Assembly: GCA_910578495.1 (NCBI GenBank)
Contig: CAJTRE010000005.1
Location: forward strand, 16,316-80,315
DNA length: 64,000 nt
Reading direction: 5' to 3'
Source: an uncultured Dorea sp.
GTDB taxonomy: Bacteria; Bacillota; Clostridia; Lachnospirales; Lachnospiraceae
The notes beneath the pieces were generated by a model. The model did not search any database. It was not told where the DNA came from and saw only the letters and a program-made list of their open reading frames with translations. The position numbers and the translations under genes were made by a program. Positions 34,828 through 44,096 of this stretch are shown one piece after another (position 1 is the stretch's first letter; each line of letters begins with the position of its first letter).

Positions 34828-36219
34828 ATGGATTTAATTACGATTAAAGATTTGTACAGGAAGAAAGAAGAGTATTTAGACCAAAAGATTACAATTGGCG
34901 GATGGGTGAGAAGTATCCGCGACTCTAAGTCATTTGGTTTTATTGTAGTAAATGACGGTACATTTTTTGAACCATTGCAGATTGTGTACCATGATACAAT
35001 GGACAATTTTGCTGAAGTATCTAAGTTGAACGTAGGGGCTGCCATTATCGTTACAGGAACGCTGGTAGCAACGCCTCAGGCGAAGCAGCCGTTTGAGATT
35101 CAGGCAGATATTGTGGAGATAGAGGGGGCGTCTGCGCCGGATTATCCGTTGCAGAAGAAACGACACAGTTTTGAATATTTGAGAACCATCTCTCATTTAA
35201 GACCAAGAACGAACACGTTCCAGGCAGTATTTCGTATCCGTTCTCTGACAGCTTATGCAATCCATAAGTTTTTTCAGGAGAGAGATTTTGTATATGTACA
35301 CACACCACTTATTACCGGAAGTGACTGCGAGGGCGCGGGAGAGATGTTTCGTGTAACGACATTAGATATGGAGAATGTTCCGAAGACCGATGAGGGAAAA
35401 GTAGACTATAGCCAAGATTTCTTTGGGAAAGAGACAAGCCTTACAGTAAGCGGGCAGTTAAACGGAGAGACATATGCACAGGCATTTCGAAACATCTACA
35501 CCTTTGGTCCAACGTTTCGGGCGGAGAACTCTAACACGACAAGACATGCCTCAGAGTTCTGGATGGTTGAGCCGGAGATTGCATTTGCAGATTTGGATGA
35601 CAATATGATACTGGCGGAAGCTATGCTCAAGTATGTGATCAACTATGTATTGGAGAACGCACCGGAGGAGATGAACTTTTTAAATTCTTTTGTGGACAAG
35701 GGCTTGTTAGAGAGACTGAATCACGTTGCCTCTTCTGAGTTTGCAAGAGTTACTTATACAGAGGCAGTAGAGATTTTAGAGAAGCACAATGACAAGTTTG
35801 AATATAAGGTATCCTGGGGTACAGATTTACAGACAGAGCATGAGCGTTATCTGACCGAGGAGGTTTATAAACGCCCGGTATTTGTTACTGACTATCCGAA
35901 AGAAATTAAAGCATTTTATATGAAACTAAATGATGACGGCAAGACGGTGGCAGCAGTTGACTGCCTTGTTCCGGGAATCGGGGAGATCATCGGCGGAAGT
36001 CAGAGAGAGGATGATTATGAGAAACTTGTAACCCGTATGAATGAACTGAGGCTTAAAGAAGAGGATTATGGATTCTATATGGATCTTCGTAAATACGGCT
36101 CTACGAGACATTCAGGTTTTGGACTCGGATTTGAGAGATGTATTATGTATCTTACAGGAATGGGCAATATTCGTGATGTGCTTCCGTTCCCTAGAACAGT
36201 AAATAATTGCGAGTTATAA
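34828..36219 (+). CDS. asnS: Asparaginyl-tRNA synthetase
   Basis: A 463-residue class II synthetase. N-terminal OB-fold anticodon domain (ITIGGWVRSIRDSKSFGFIV), then motif 1 around residue 130, motif 2 FGPTFRAENSNTTRH and motif 3 GLGFERCIMYLTG. The His-rich motif 2 and the DYPKEIKAFY block fit AsnRS rather than AspRS. Start ATG 34828 with GGAGG upstream. The gene has its own promoter. Confidence 0.95.
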   Translation: MDLITIKDLYRKKEEYLDQKITIGGWVRSIRDSKSFGFIVVNDGTFFEPLQIVYHDTMDNFAEVSKLNVGAAIIVTGTLVATPQAKQPFEIQADIVEIEGASAPDYPLQKKRHSFEYLRTISHLRPRTNTFQAVFRIRSLTAYAIHKFFQERDFVYVHTPLITGSDCEGAGEMFRVTTLDMENVPKTDEGKVDYSQDFFGKETSLTVSGQLNGETYAQAFRNIYTFGPTFRAENSNTTRHASEFWMVEPEIAFADLDDNMILAEAMLKYVINYVLENAPEEMNFLNSFVDKGLLERLNHVASSEFARVTYTEAVEILEKHNDKFEYKVSWGTDLQTEHERYLTEEVYKRPVFVTDYPKEIKAFYMKLNDDGKTVAAVDCLVPGIGEIIGGSQREDDYEKLVTRMNELRLKEEDYGFYMDLRKYGSTRHSGFGLGFERCIMYLTGMGNIRDVLPFPRTVNNCEL

Positions 36220-36290
36220 GGAAATGGATTTTTAAACGGGGGCGGGGTTTCTAACCATGCTCCCTACTGTTGTTTTATATGGAGGTAAGT

Positions 36291-36980
36291 ATGAATATTT
36301 TAGTTGTTGATGATGAGAAGGAAATAGCAGATGTCATCGAGCTGTACCTTCAGAATGACCAATACAATGTACTCAAGTTTTATAACGGGGAGGATGCGCT
36401 TCAATGTATTAAAAGTACCAAGATTGATCTGGCAATTCTGGACATTATGCTGCCTGATGTAGATGGATTTCAAATTTTGAAGCAGATTCGAGAAAAATAT
36501 ACTTTTCCGGTAATCATGCTGACCGCCAAGACTGAGTATATGGATAAGATTACAGGTCTGACTCTTGGAGCCGACGATTATATTCCAAAACCGTTTAATC
36601 CACTGGAACTTGTGGCCCGTGTCAAGGCGCAGCTTCGCAGATATACCCAGTATAATGATGGAGGCAAAGATACCGGAAATATTATTGATTTTGCAGGTTT
36701 GGTGTTAAACCGGACTTCTCATGAGTGTGTTTACAATGAAGTACCGCTTACGCTTACACCAATTGAGTTTGAAATTTTGTGGCTTTTATGCGAGAATCGC
36801 GGGAAAGTGATAAGTTCCGAGGAACTTTTTGAAAAAGTATGGAATGAAAAATATTACAAAAACAGCAACAATACGGTTATGGTTCATATTCGTCATCTGA
36901 GGGAAAAGATGAATATCCCGACCGGAAAATCTGATTTCATCAAGACCGTTTGGGGAGTGGGGTATAAAGTTGAAGAATAA
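36291..36980 (+). CDS. OmpR/VanR-family response regulator
   Basis: A 229-residue regulator: receiver domain with D7/D8, phosphoacceptor D51, and K100-region KPFNP; C-terminal winged helix with RHLREKMN and GVGYKVEE. Similar in overall shape to VanR. Start ATG with GGAGG. Overlaps the kinase start by 11 bases. Confidence 0.9.
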   Translation: MNILVVDDEKEIADVIELYLQNDQYNVLKFYNGEDALQCIKSTKIDLAILDIMLPDVDGFQILKQIREKYTFPVIMLTAKTEYMDKITGLTLGADDYIPKPFNPLELVARVKAQLRRYTQYNDGGKDTGNIIDFAGLVLNRTSHECVYNEVPLTLTPIEFEILWLLCENRGKVISSEELFEKVWNEKYYKNSNNTVMVHIRHLREKMNIPTGKSDFIKTVWGVGYKVEE

Positions 36981-38211
36981 TTACCGTAAATTAAAATTCA
37001 GTATTTTATTGCAGACTGTACTTGTAACCGCACTTACTGTACTGGTAGGCGGGTTTTTACTGGATTTTGTAATTGATGGTGTATACAATGAAAAGTTTGG
37101 AAGTATCTTTGTGGAGATATTGACAGCGTTTAATGTGAAAGAAAAAACGGCAATTTCTCTGTATTGGCGTCTGATTGCAGATAATAAGACGTTTTTTATG
37201 GTGGTAGGATTTCTCCTTTTATTTGCGTTGTTTTTCTATGTGGCGCTCTCTAAGATGACCAGATATCTGGATCAGGTAGGGGAAGGGATTGAAAATATTG
37301 TGTCTGATTCCACAGAGCCGATTCATCTGATTACGGAGTTAAAACCGATTGAGATTCGTCTGAATGAGATTAAAGCAACTTTAAAGAGACAGGAATTAGA
37401 ATCTATCGAAGGTGAGAAACGAAAAGACGATCTGGTATTGTTTCTTGCCCACGATTTGAAAACGCCGCTCACCTCGATCGTGGCATATCTTACAATGTTG
37501 GACAGCCACCCGGAAATGGAGGCAGAGGAGCGGGAAAAATATATTCATATCGCACATGAGAAGTCCATTCGATTGGGCGAGTTGATCAATGAATTTTTTG
37601 ATATTACAAGATATAATCTTCAGAATATGGATTTGGAACCGGTGGAGATCAACCTCTCGCTGATGTTAGAACAGCTTGCAGATGAATTGTATGGAGTTCT
37701 TCAGGAGAAACGTCTGGCATGTGAGGTGGAAGTGGAAGATAATCTGGAAGTGTCCGGAGATCCGGATAAGCTTGCCCGCGTTTTTGATAATATTTTAAGA
37801 AATGCGATTGCTTATTGCTATGAGAACACAATCATTCAGATTCATGCGGCAACAAAGAACAAGGATGTGGAGATTATCTTTACCAACAAAGGCGATAAGA
37901 TTCCGGGAACGATGCTGCAGACTATTTTTGAGAAATTTTATCGTGTGGATGGTTCCAGGTCAAGCGGAACCGGAGGGGCGGGCTTAGGGCTTGCTATTGC
38001 CAAAGAGATTGTAGAGCTTCACGGCGGAAGTGTGAGAGCTAAGAGTGATGATATGAAGACGCAGTTTATCGTTATTTTGCCAACACGAAAGAAAGAAGAG
38101 GGAGACAGTAATGAGATTCATACACACCGCAGACGTCCATTTGGGGGTAAAGCCGGACGCAGGAAACGCATACACGAAAGACCGTCAGAGCGAGATATGG
38201 AGCAGCTTTGA
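36970..38211 (+). CDS. VanS-like sensor histidine kinase with overlapping tail
   Basis: A 413-residue kinase with two membrane helices (about 12-34 and 75-95), H161 in LAHDLKTPLTS, N box NILRNAIAYC and glycine box GTGGAGLGLAI. The start is TTG at 36970, overlapping the regulator gene, with GGAGTGGGG upstream. The normal kinase end (VILPTRKK) is followed by a 35-residue very basic tail that runs 101 bases into the next gene, so the original stop may have been lost. No van resistance genes are nearby. Confidence 0.85.
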   Translation: MKNNYRKLKFSILLQTVLVTALTVLVGGFLLDFVIDGVYNEKFGSIFVEILTAFNVKEKTAISLYWRLIADNKTFFMVVGFLLLFALFFYVALSKMTRYLDQVGEGIENIVSDSTEPIHLITELKPIEIRLNEIKATLKRQELESIEGEKRKDDLVLFLAHDLKTPLTSIVAYLTMLDSHPEMEAEEREKYIHIAHEKSIRLGELINEFFDITRYNLQNMDLEPVEINLSLMLEQLADELYGVLQEKRLACEVEVEDNLEVSGDPDKLARVFDNILRNAIAYCYENTIIQIHAATKNKDVEIIFTNKGDKIPGTMLQTIFEKFYRVDGSRSSGTGGAGLGLAIAKEIVELHGGSVRAKSDDMKTQFIVILPTRKKEEGDSNEIHTHRRRPFGGKAGRRKRIHERPSERDMEQL

Positions 38212-39166
38212 GAAATTAATAAAGACCTGTGAGAAAGAGGGGGTAGATCTTCTTCTGATTGCGGGGGATTTGTTTCACCGCCAGCCGCTTCTTAGAGAAC
38301 TCAAGGAAGTCTGTTATCTGTTTGAACAACTGACGGTGACGCAAGTTGTTCTGATTGCAGGCAACCATGATTATCTAAAGAAAGATTCATACTACCGGAC
38401 GTTTGTGTGGCCGAAGCATGTACATATTCTGTTAGAGAAAGAGTTGACGAAGGTGGATTTGCCTAAACTTGATGTATCGGTATATGGGTTTAGCTATCAT
38501 TCGAAGGAAATAAAGGAGATTTTTCAGGCGAAAGCGCATAGTAGTGATGATTGTACGACAAGGATTTTGCTGCTTCATGGCGGTGACGAAAACCATGTGC
38601 CGCTTCAGAAAGACCGGCTTTTGAGTCTGGACTATGATTATATTGCGCTGGGGCATATTCATAAACCAAGAGTGATAAGCGCGAATAGAATTGCTTATTG
38701 CGGCGCGCTGGAGCCGATTGATAAAAATGATACGGGAGAACATGGATATATTCTTGGAGAGATTATAGGCAAGGAGTGCAAAACAGAATTTATTGTAAAC
38801 GCAGGGCGTGAATATAAGCATATAGAAGTACCGGTGTCTCCGGATATGACAAGCCTTGCGTTAAAAGAGAAGATTCGGGAGCAGATGGAAAAAGAGGGGA
38901 TACAGAATATTTATAAAATTATTCTGACAGGATTTCGTGAGCCGCAGATGATGTTTGATCTGGGAAATGCAGATGTCTATGGAAATATTATTGAAATTGT
39001 GGATCAGACGAAACCGTCCTATAATTTTGAGAAGCTGATGGAACAGAATCAGAATAATATTCTTGGACATTTGATTCGGGAAATGAAAGACTTTGATATA
39101 GAAAGCGTAGAATACCAGGCAATGTGCGAGGGTGTCAAGGCGCTGATGGAAACAAGAAGGGGTTAG
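38111..39166 (+). CDS. yhaO: DNA repair metallophosphoesterase (YhaO/SbcD-like)
   Basis: A 351-residue calcineurin-like nuclease. Metal sites: DVHLG (D8, H10), AGDLFHR, GNHDY, LLLHGGDE and GHIHKP. It partners with the SbcC-like ATPase that follows. Start ATG has GGGAGACAG upstream and lies inside the kinase reading frame. Together with YhaN it should process double-strand breaks or stalled forks. Confidence 0.85.
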   Translation: MRFIHTADVHLGVKPDAGNAYTKDRQSEIWSSFEKLIKTCEKEGVDLLLIAGDLFHRQPLLRELKEVCYLFEQLTVTQVVLIAGNHDYLKKDSYYRTFVWPKHVHILLEKELTKVDLPKLDVSVYGFSYHSKEIKEIFQAKAHSSDDCTTRILLLHGGDENHVPLQKDRLLSLDYDYIALGHIHKPRVISANRIAYCGALEPIDKNDTGEHGYILGEIIGKECKTEFIVNAGREYKHIEVPVSPDMTSLALKEKIREQMEKEGIQNIYKIILTGFREPQMMFDLGNADVYGNIIEIVDQTKPSYNFEKLMEQNQNNILGHLIREMKDFDIESVEYQAMCEGVKALMETRRG

Positions 39167-39169
39167 CAT

Positions 39170-40729
39170 ATGCGAATATGTGAATTAGTGCTTAGAAATT
39201 TTGGGAAATTTACCGATAAAAGGATAGAGTTATCCAATGGAATTCAGCTAATATACGGAGAAAATGAATCTGGAAAATCAACTATACATTCTTTTATAAA
39301 AGGAATGTTCTTTGGTATTGAGAGAGGAAGAGGACGCGCCGCTCATAATGATGTGTTCAGCCGTTATGAGCCATGGGACAATGCGGCGTATTATTCGGGA
39401 ATGCTCCGGTTTGAAAGCGGCGGTAAAATGTTCTGCATTTACAGAGACTTCGATAAAGTTTCGAAAAAGGTGCGAGTAATCTGTGAAGGTGATGGAGAAG
39501 AACTGTCGGCAGAAGATGGCGATCTGGAAACGCTGCTTGGAGAAATTAATGCCGGAATTTACGATAACACGATATCTATTGGACAATTAAAGGCAGAAAC
39601 AGACGGGATATTATCCTCAGAACTCCGTAATTTTGCCACTAATTATTATGCGGGAGGCGGAGGAGATATTGACCTTACGGCGGCTCTTGGCAGCTTAAAA
39701 ACTCGTAAGAAGGAAATCGAGAAAGAGATTCGTCTGGCGTTGGAAGAAAAGCAAAAAAAGCGAGAACATACGGAGCAGGAAGTCTCTTACGTCTGGCGTG
39801 ATATTCATAAACTGCAGGAGGAAAAGGAGCGTTTGACGCAGGAGATAGAGCTTCGGAAAGTTCGGGAGGAAAAAGAAAGACAGAGCTGCGAAGCGGAGGG
39901 GAAAGGCGTTATTGACGAGATTCGCCCGGAAAAATGGAGGGTTCACCCGCTAGAACTCATATTTCTTCTCGTACTTAGCGCAGCGCCGGTATTTCTGCTG
40001 TCAAGACCATGGAATTATATGCTGTCGATCATTTTATTTTTGTGCTGCGGTATCTATGTGTGGAACCGCATGAAAGTAAGTAAGAAACAGGAAAAGACAG
40101 AGCCGGAGCTTATACTGGAAGAAATTACTCCGCAGGAAGAAAAGGTGCCTGTAGAGCAGCTTTTCTGGGAAAGCAGTCATGTTTCTGAGGAATTGAGAGA
40201 TCGGAAGACACAGTATGAAAATTTAAAAGAACAGATAGAAGAACTGGAAGAGGTCAGTGACGCTTTCTGGGAACAGGAAAAGAGACGGGCAGCAGTTCAG
40301 ATGGCGATGGATAGAATAGAGGAGTTGTCTGGAAGAATCCATCGGCAGATGAGTGAGGCGCTGAATGAAAGGCTGTCCGATATTATTGCCAATATTACCG
40401 GGGGAAAATATACAAAGCTGGTAGTGGAAGACGCCGTACGGATAAGCCTGATCTGCGATGGCAGAAAGATTTCCATTGAACAAGTAAGCCGCGGAACGAT
40501 TGAGCAGATATACTTCGCACTCCGGATGGCGGCCGTAGAGTTTTTGTGTGAAGAAGAACTTCCGGTGATATTGGATGATACTTTTGCATATTATGATGAT
40601 GTTCGTCTGGCGAATACCTTGAAATGGCTGGCGGAGAATAAGAAGCAAGTGCTTTTGTTTACTTGTCAGAACCGGGAAGAGCAAGCGTTGAAAAAATTGC
40701 AGATTGTATATACAAAAGAGGAAGTCTGA
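39170..40729 (+). CDS. yhaN: AAA ATPase with coiled coils (YhaN/SbcC-like, short)
   Basis: A 519-residue ATPase split by coiled coils. Walker A GENESGKST (31-39) near the N-terminus, coiled coil from 180-245 and 330-400, then signature VSRGTIEQI and Walker B LPVILDDTF at the C-terminus. Two hydrophobic segments between the coils (about 262-300) are like those of YhaN and suggest membrane attachment. Shorter than Bacillus YhaN (over 900), so the arms are short. Starts 3 bases after yhaO. Confidence 0.85.
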   Translation: MRICELVLRNFGKFTDKRIELSNGIQLIYGENESGKSTIHSFIKGMFFGIERGRGRAAHNDVFSRYEPWDNAAYYSGMLRFESGGKMFCIYRDFDKVSKKVRVICEGDGEELSAEDGDLETLLGEINAGIYDNTISIGQLKAETDGILSSELRNFATNYYAGGGGDIDLTAALGSLKTRKKEIEKEIRLALEEKQKKREHTEQEVSYVWRDIHKLQEEKERLTQEIELRKVREEKERQSCEAEGKGVIDEIRPEKWRVHPLELIFLLVLSAAPVFLLSRPWNYMLSIILFLCCGIYVWNRMKVSKKQEKTEPELILEEITPQEEKVPVEQLFWESSHVSEELRDRKTQYENLKEQIEELEEVSDAFWEQEKRRAAVQMAMDRIEELSGRIHRQMSEALNERLSDIIANITGGKYTKLVVEDAVRISLICDGRKISIEQVSRGTIEQIYFALRMAAVEFLCEEELPVILDDTFAYYDDVRLANTLKWLAENKKQVLLFTCQNREEQALKKLQIVYTKEEV

Positions 40730-40746
40730 GCGACTTCCTCCATTTT
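40718..40746. terminator. Bidirectional terminator between convergent genes
   Basis: GAGGAAGTC/GACTTCCTC stem with T-rich flank on the plus side and A-rich flank on the other; overlaps the yhaN stop. Serves both yhaN and prs. Confidence 0.8.
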
Positions 40747-40750
40747 ATAG

Positions 40751-41935
40751 TTAGACTTCTTCTCCGTTTCTGTATTTTGCTATTACATGCTGGATTCGCT
40801 CGTCCGGTGACAAAATACTACTGATAGAACCATCATGGTTTAAAGTATCGATCATAAGTGCGAGATATTTACTCATGTCACAGTTAATGTACCAAGGTCT
40901 TTCTAAGAGGTCTGGTGTCTGGTAGATTAAGTTTGTTGTCAGCACTCCATTGATTAGACCCTCCTCATAAGCTTTGTCGAATTTATCCAGTCCGCTGGTA
41001 AAAAGGCCAAAGGTAGCGGCGGCAAAAATCCGTTTTGCCTTTCGCTGTTTTAATTGTCCGGCAACGTCTAAGATACTGTCTCCGGAAGAAATCATGTCAT
41101 CCAGAATAATAACGTCCTTACCCTCCACAGAAGCTCCAAGGAATTCATGGGCAACGATAGGATTGCGGCCGTCTACAATCTTGGTATAGTCACGTCTTTT
41201 GTAGAACATTCCCATATCCAGATTCAACACGTTTGCCAGATATACCGCACGTTCAGTGGCGCCTTCATCCGGACTGATCGCCATCATGTGCTTACTGTCA
41301 ATCTGAAGGTCTTTGTATGTGTGAAGAAGAGCTTTCACAAACTGATACGTTGGACGTACAGTTTCAAAACCATTCAGAGGGATGGCGTTTTGTACTCTGG
41401 GATCGTGAGCATCAAATGTAATAATGTTGTCAACACCCATACGGACTAATTCCTGAAGTCCAAGAGCACAATCCAGAGATTCACGTCCGCTTCTCTTGTG
41501 CTGACGGCTTTCGTATAAGAAAGGCATGATTACGTTGAGACGGCGGGCTTTTCCACCGATAGCGGCAATCACACGTTTTAAATTCTGAAAATGATCATCC
41601 GGTGACATATGGTTTGCATTACCGGATAAGGAATAGGTCAGGCTGTAGTTACATACATCCACAATCAAGTATAAGTCCATACCTCTTACGGACTGTCCGA
41701 TGATACCTTTGGCTTCCCCAGAGCCAAAACGCGGTACTTTGGCATTAATCAGATAATTGTCTCTCTCGTAGCCATTAAAGATTACATCGTTCTTGTATTC
41801 AGGACCGTCTTCATGTCTCCATTTTACGAGATAATCATTAATTTTGTTCCCCATTTCCTGACAGCCGTCAAGGGATATGATCCCGAGGGATCCTACTGGA
41901 ATATTATCCAGTACACGTTCGTTACGGCGTAACAT
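40751..41935 (-). CDS. prs: Ribose-phosphate pyrophosphokinase, long form
   Basis: A 394-residue PRPP synthase. The PRPP site is VIILDDMISSGDS; the flexible-loop/ATP region includes PFLYESRQHKRSGRES and FDAHDPR. The usual enzyme is about 315 residues; this one has an N-terminal extension and internal insertions as in Lachnospiraceae. Start ATG with GGAGGT upstream lies 14 bases inside dnaI. Provides PRPP for nucleotides; hpt at 59 kb uses it for salvage. Confidence 0.9.
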   Translation of the reverse strand: MLRRNERVLDNIPVGSLGIISLDGCQEMGNKINDYLVKWRHEDGPEYKNDVIFNGYERDNYLINAKVPRFGSGEAKGIIGQSVRGMDLYLIVDVCNYSLTYSLSGNANHMSPDDHFQNLKRVIAAIGGKARRLNVIMPFLYESRQHKRSGRESLDCALGLQELVRMGVDNIITFDAHDPRVQNAIPLNGFETVRPTYQFVKALLHTYKDLQIDSKHMMAISPDEGATERAVYLANVLNLDMGMFYKRRDYTKIVDGRNPIVAHEFLGASVEGKDVIILDDMISSGDSILDVAGQLKQRKAKRIFAAATFGLFTSGLDKFDKAYEEGLINGVLTTNLIYQTPDLLERPWYINCDMSKYLALMIDTLNHDGSISSILSPDERIQHVIAKYRNGEEV

Positions 41936-42935
41936 CTTTTGTACCTCCCATGTTTAATAATTTTTTCTGGATACGAATATCATCTCCGGTCAACCGGAGC
42001 ATTGTATAGCTGCTGCTGACACGAGAGAAGATACGTTCTGAGTAAATGGATTTAATGTCTTCCAGTGCAAGATTTGTAGATATAATCGTTGATTTTTTCC
42101 GCAGGATACGTTCATTTAAACACACAAACAACTGAGAAATGGTGAACGAATTGGAAAGTTCTGTACCAAGGTCGTCAATGATCAGCAGATCACAGCCGTA
42201 GATGTGTTCCAAGGTGTCGGTGTCTTGTTCCTCTTTCTTCCCAAACGTATTTTGAGCAAGAAGATCAAAAAGTCTGGAAGCAGAGAAATAGATGACAGAA
42301 TAAGAAGCATCCATAATCTCTTTCGCGATACAGTGGGAGAGAAACGTTTTTCCCACACCCGTATCTCCATATAACAGGATGTTGTGAAATTCTTCAGAAA
42401 ATGTGTCTACAAATTCATGACAAGTGTTTAGCGCTGTTTTCATAGCTTCCAGTGAAGATCTTCCGGTAAGAGGATCGATGTGGTTACTGGAATAGTATTT
42501 CAGAGAACAGGTTGAAAAGTTCTCTTTGTCCAGCGCTTCCTGTAGATTAGACTGCATATATAATAAATCCACAATTGCTTTTTGGAAGCAGTGGCATTTA
42601 TCCATACCGATATAGCCCGTATCTTTACAGTCCGGGCAAGAATAGTGGAGTTCCAGATAATCCTCCGGAAACCCGTTGGAGACAAGCAGTTCTTTTTTGC
42701 GTGCAGACAGTTTGTGTACCTGTACTTTTAATTTCTCAAGAGCAGACATATCGCCGTCGAGCAAAAGTCTTGCCTGTTTTATACTAAAAGAAGATATGGC
42801 ATCGTCTAATTCCGAAAGTTCTGGAATACACGAGCCTGCTCTAGCGTAATGATCCCGCAGCAAATGCTCATTATCCAATTGTTTTTTCTCGTAAGCACGC
42901 ATCAACTGATCGTACTGGGAATTAGAAAGTGCCAT
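41922..42935 (-). CDS. dnaI: Helicase loader DnaI-type (DnaC-like AAA ATPase)
   Basis: A 337-residue helicase loader. The N-terminal part contains a zinc-ribbon-like CPDCKDTGYIG...CHC set; AAA core has Walker A GDTGVGKTF, Walker B LLIIDDLGTE and the sensor STNLALEDI. It loads the replicative helicase together with the DnaD-like protein of the next gene. Start ATG at 42935 with AAGGAGA upstream. The true start is not the TTG at 42944. Confidence 0.85.
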   Translation of the reverse strand: MALSNSQYDQLMRAYEKKQLDNEHLLRDHYARAGSCIPELSELDDAISSFSIKQARLLLDGDMSALEKLKVQVHKLSARKKELLVSNGFPEDYLELHYSCPDCKDTGYIGMDKCHCFQKAIVDLLYMQSNLQEALDKENFSTCSLKYYSSNHIDPLTGRSSLEAMKTALNTCHEFVDTFSEEFHNILLYGDTGVGKTFLSHCIAKEIMDASYSVIYFSASRLFDLLAQNTFGKKEEQDTDTLEHIYGCDLLIIDDLGTELSNSFTISQLFVCLNERILRKKSTIISTNLALEDIKSIYSERIFSRVSSSYTMLRLTGDDIRIQKKLLNMGGTKDVTP

Positions 42936-42966
42936 ATCCAGCAATCTCCTTAAAAGATGTATTAAT

Positions 42967-43959
42967 TTATTGTTGCACTAATTTGCGCTCAAGGTCATTC
43001 ATGTCGTAGGAGCGGCTTTCAAAGTTGTTGAATTTGTTGGCGGCAGCTTTTGCAGGCTGTTTTTTCCTACGCTCTTTTTCTTTTGTGAAATGAGCGTCAA
43101 GAGCGGTGATATCATTCAGATTATGAACATTGTTCTCGTGCCATTTTCTCAGAATGGAATCTGTATAATCAAAACTTGGCTGGTGAATCGCATTCATCGT
43201 CCGGTTACATGCTTCCAGAATAATATCCAGTGTAAACGCATATTCTTCATTCCATTTGCGAATGAAAGCAATCTCAGAAGCTGCCGGAGCACGTCCTTTG
43301 ATTCCGTATGCGTTTAGGATAGAATAGCAGTTCTTATTATAAAGAAGAGAACTTGTCTTTGCCTGATCTACGGTCTTAATATCCTGATCGTGCCAGGAAA
43401 GGGCAACTTTTTGTATGTAATGAATGCTCTTATGTCCGTTTTCTACACAGTATTCAATCAGATATTCAATCAGATCGGCAGACATATGCAGAGATTCATA
43501 AAAATATGTAATTGCATTAATATCTGTGGCAGACAGTGTCTTGCCTAGATATTGTTCCGCTACAAACAGAAGTTCCTTGAATTCTTTACGGCTTCGATAC
43601 TTTTGAATATCCTGTACTTCGGCTGTCAGCGACTCTGGGGAAGGCGGCACAACCTTCGGCTTGTCTGATGGAAGAACAGAAGGAATAGAAGCGGAAGTCT
43701 CCCCAAGAGATTCATATTCTAATAATCCTTCCTTTTTCCAATAATTGAGTGCGCGAATGACGTCTTTTTCTGTGCATTCTAAAAAATCTGCAATTTCTGA
43801 AACAGATAACGGTACGCTGTTTACACTCATATGACGCAGCAGAAGAAGATATACTTTCACATATTCTCCGTTTGCCTTAGCCATATGCCGGTCGATAAAT
43901 TCATTTTCCAGCACCGTTGTATTATATTGTACGTGATTTGTCAAAGTTAGTTTCCTCAT
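42967..43959 (-). CDS. DnaD/DnaB-domain replication initiation protein
   Basis: A 330-residue protein. N-terminal winged helix (VYLLLLRHMSVNSVPLSVSE), then a DnaD-like helical domain (about 150-225, with YFYESLHMSADLIEYLIEYC) and a second helical domain ending in FDYTDSILRKWHENNV. Primosome component acting with DnaI. ATG at 43959 is preferred (MRKLTLTN); a GGAGG lies 14 bases upstream, somewhat far. First gene of the dnaD-dnaI-prs cluster. Confidence 0.85.
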   Translation of the reverse strand: MRKLTLTNHVQYNTTVLENEFIDRHMAKANGEYVKVYLLLLRHMSVNSVPLSVSEIADFLECTEKDVIRALNYWKKEGLLEYESLGETSASIPSVLPSDKPKVVPPSPESLTAEVQDIQKYRSRKEFKELLFVAEQYLGKTLSATDINAITYFYESLHMSADLIEYLIEYCVENGHKSIHYIQKVALSWHDQDIKTVDQAKTSSLLYNKNCYSILNAYGIKGRAPAASEIAFIRKWNEEYAFTLDIILEACNRTMNAIHQPSFDYTDSILRKWHENNVHNLNDITALDAHFTKEKERRKKQPAKAAANKFNNFESRSYDMNDLERKLVQQ

Positions 43960-44096
43960 AACGTCTACCCATTCCTCCAAGCGTGTCAAAATGTCGTAGG
44001 GTTATTATATCACCAGTTGGACAGGCAAAAAAGAAATTTTTGACGCAAAAATAATGTTTTTTGTGGATAAAATCCTGTGGAAAATGTGGATAACTT

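Noticed and set aside
36291..38211. Vancomycin resistance regulators
   Set aside because: VanRS-like in shape only; no vanH/A/X/Y genes are in the window.
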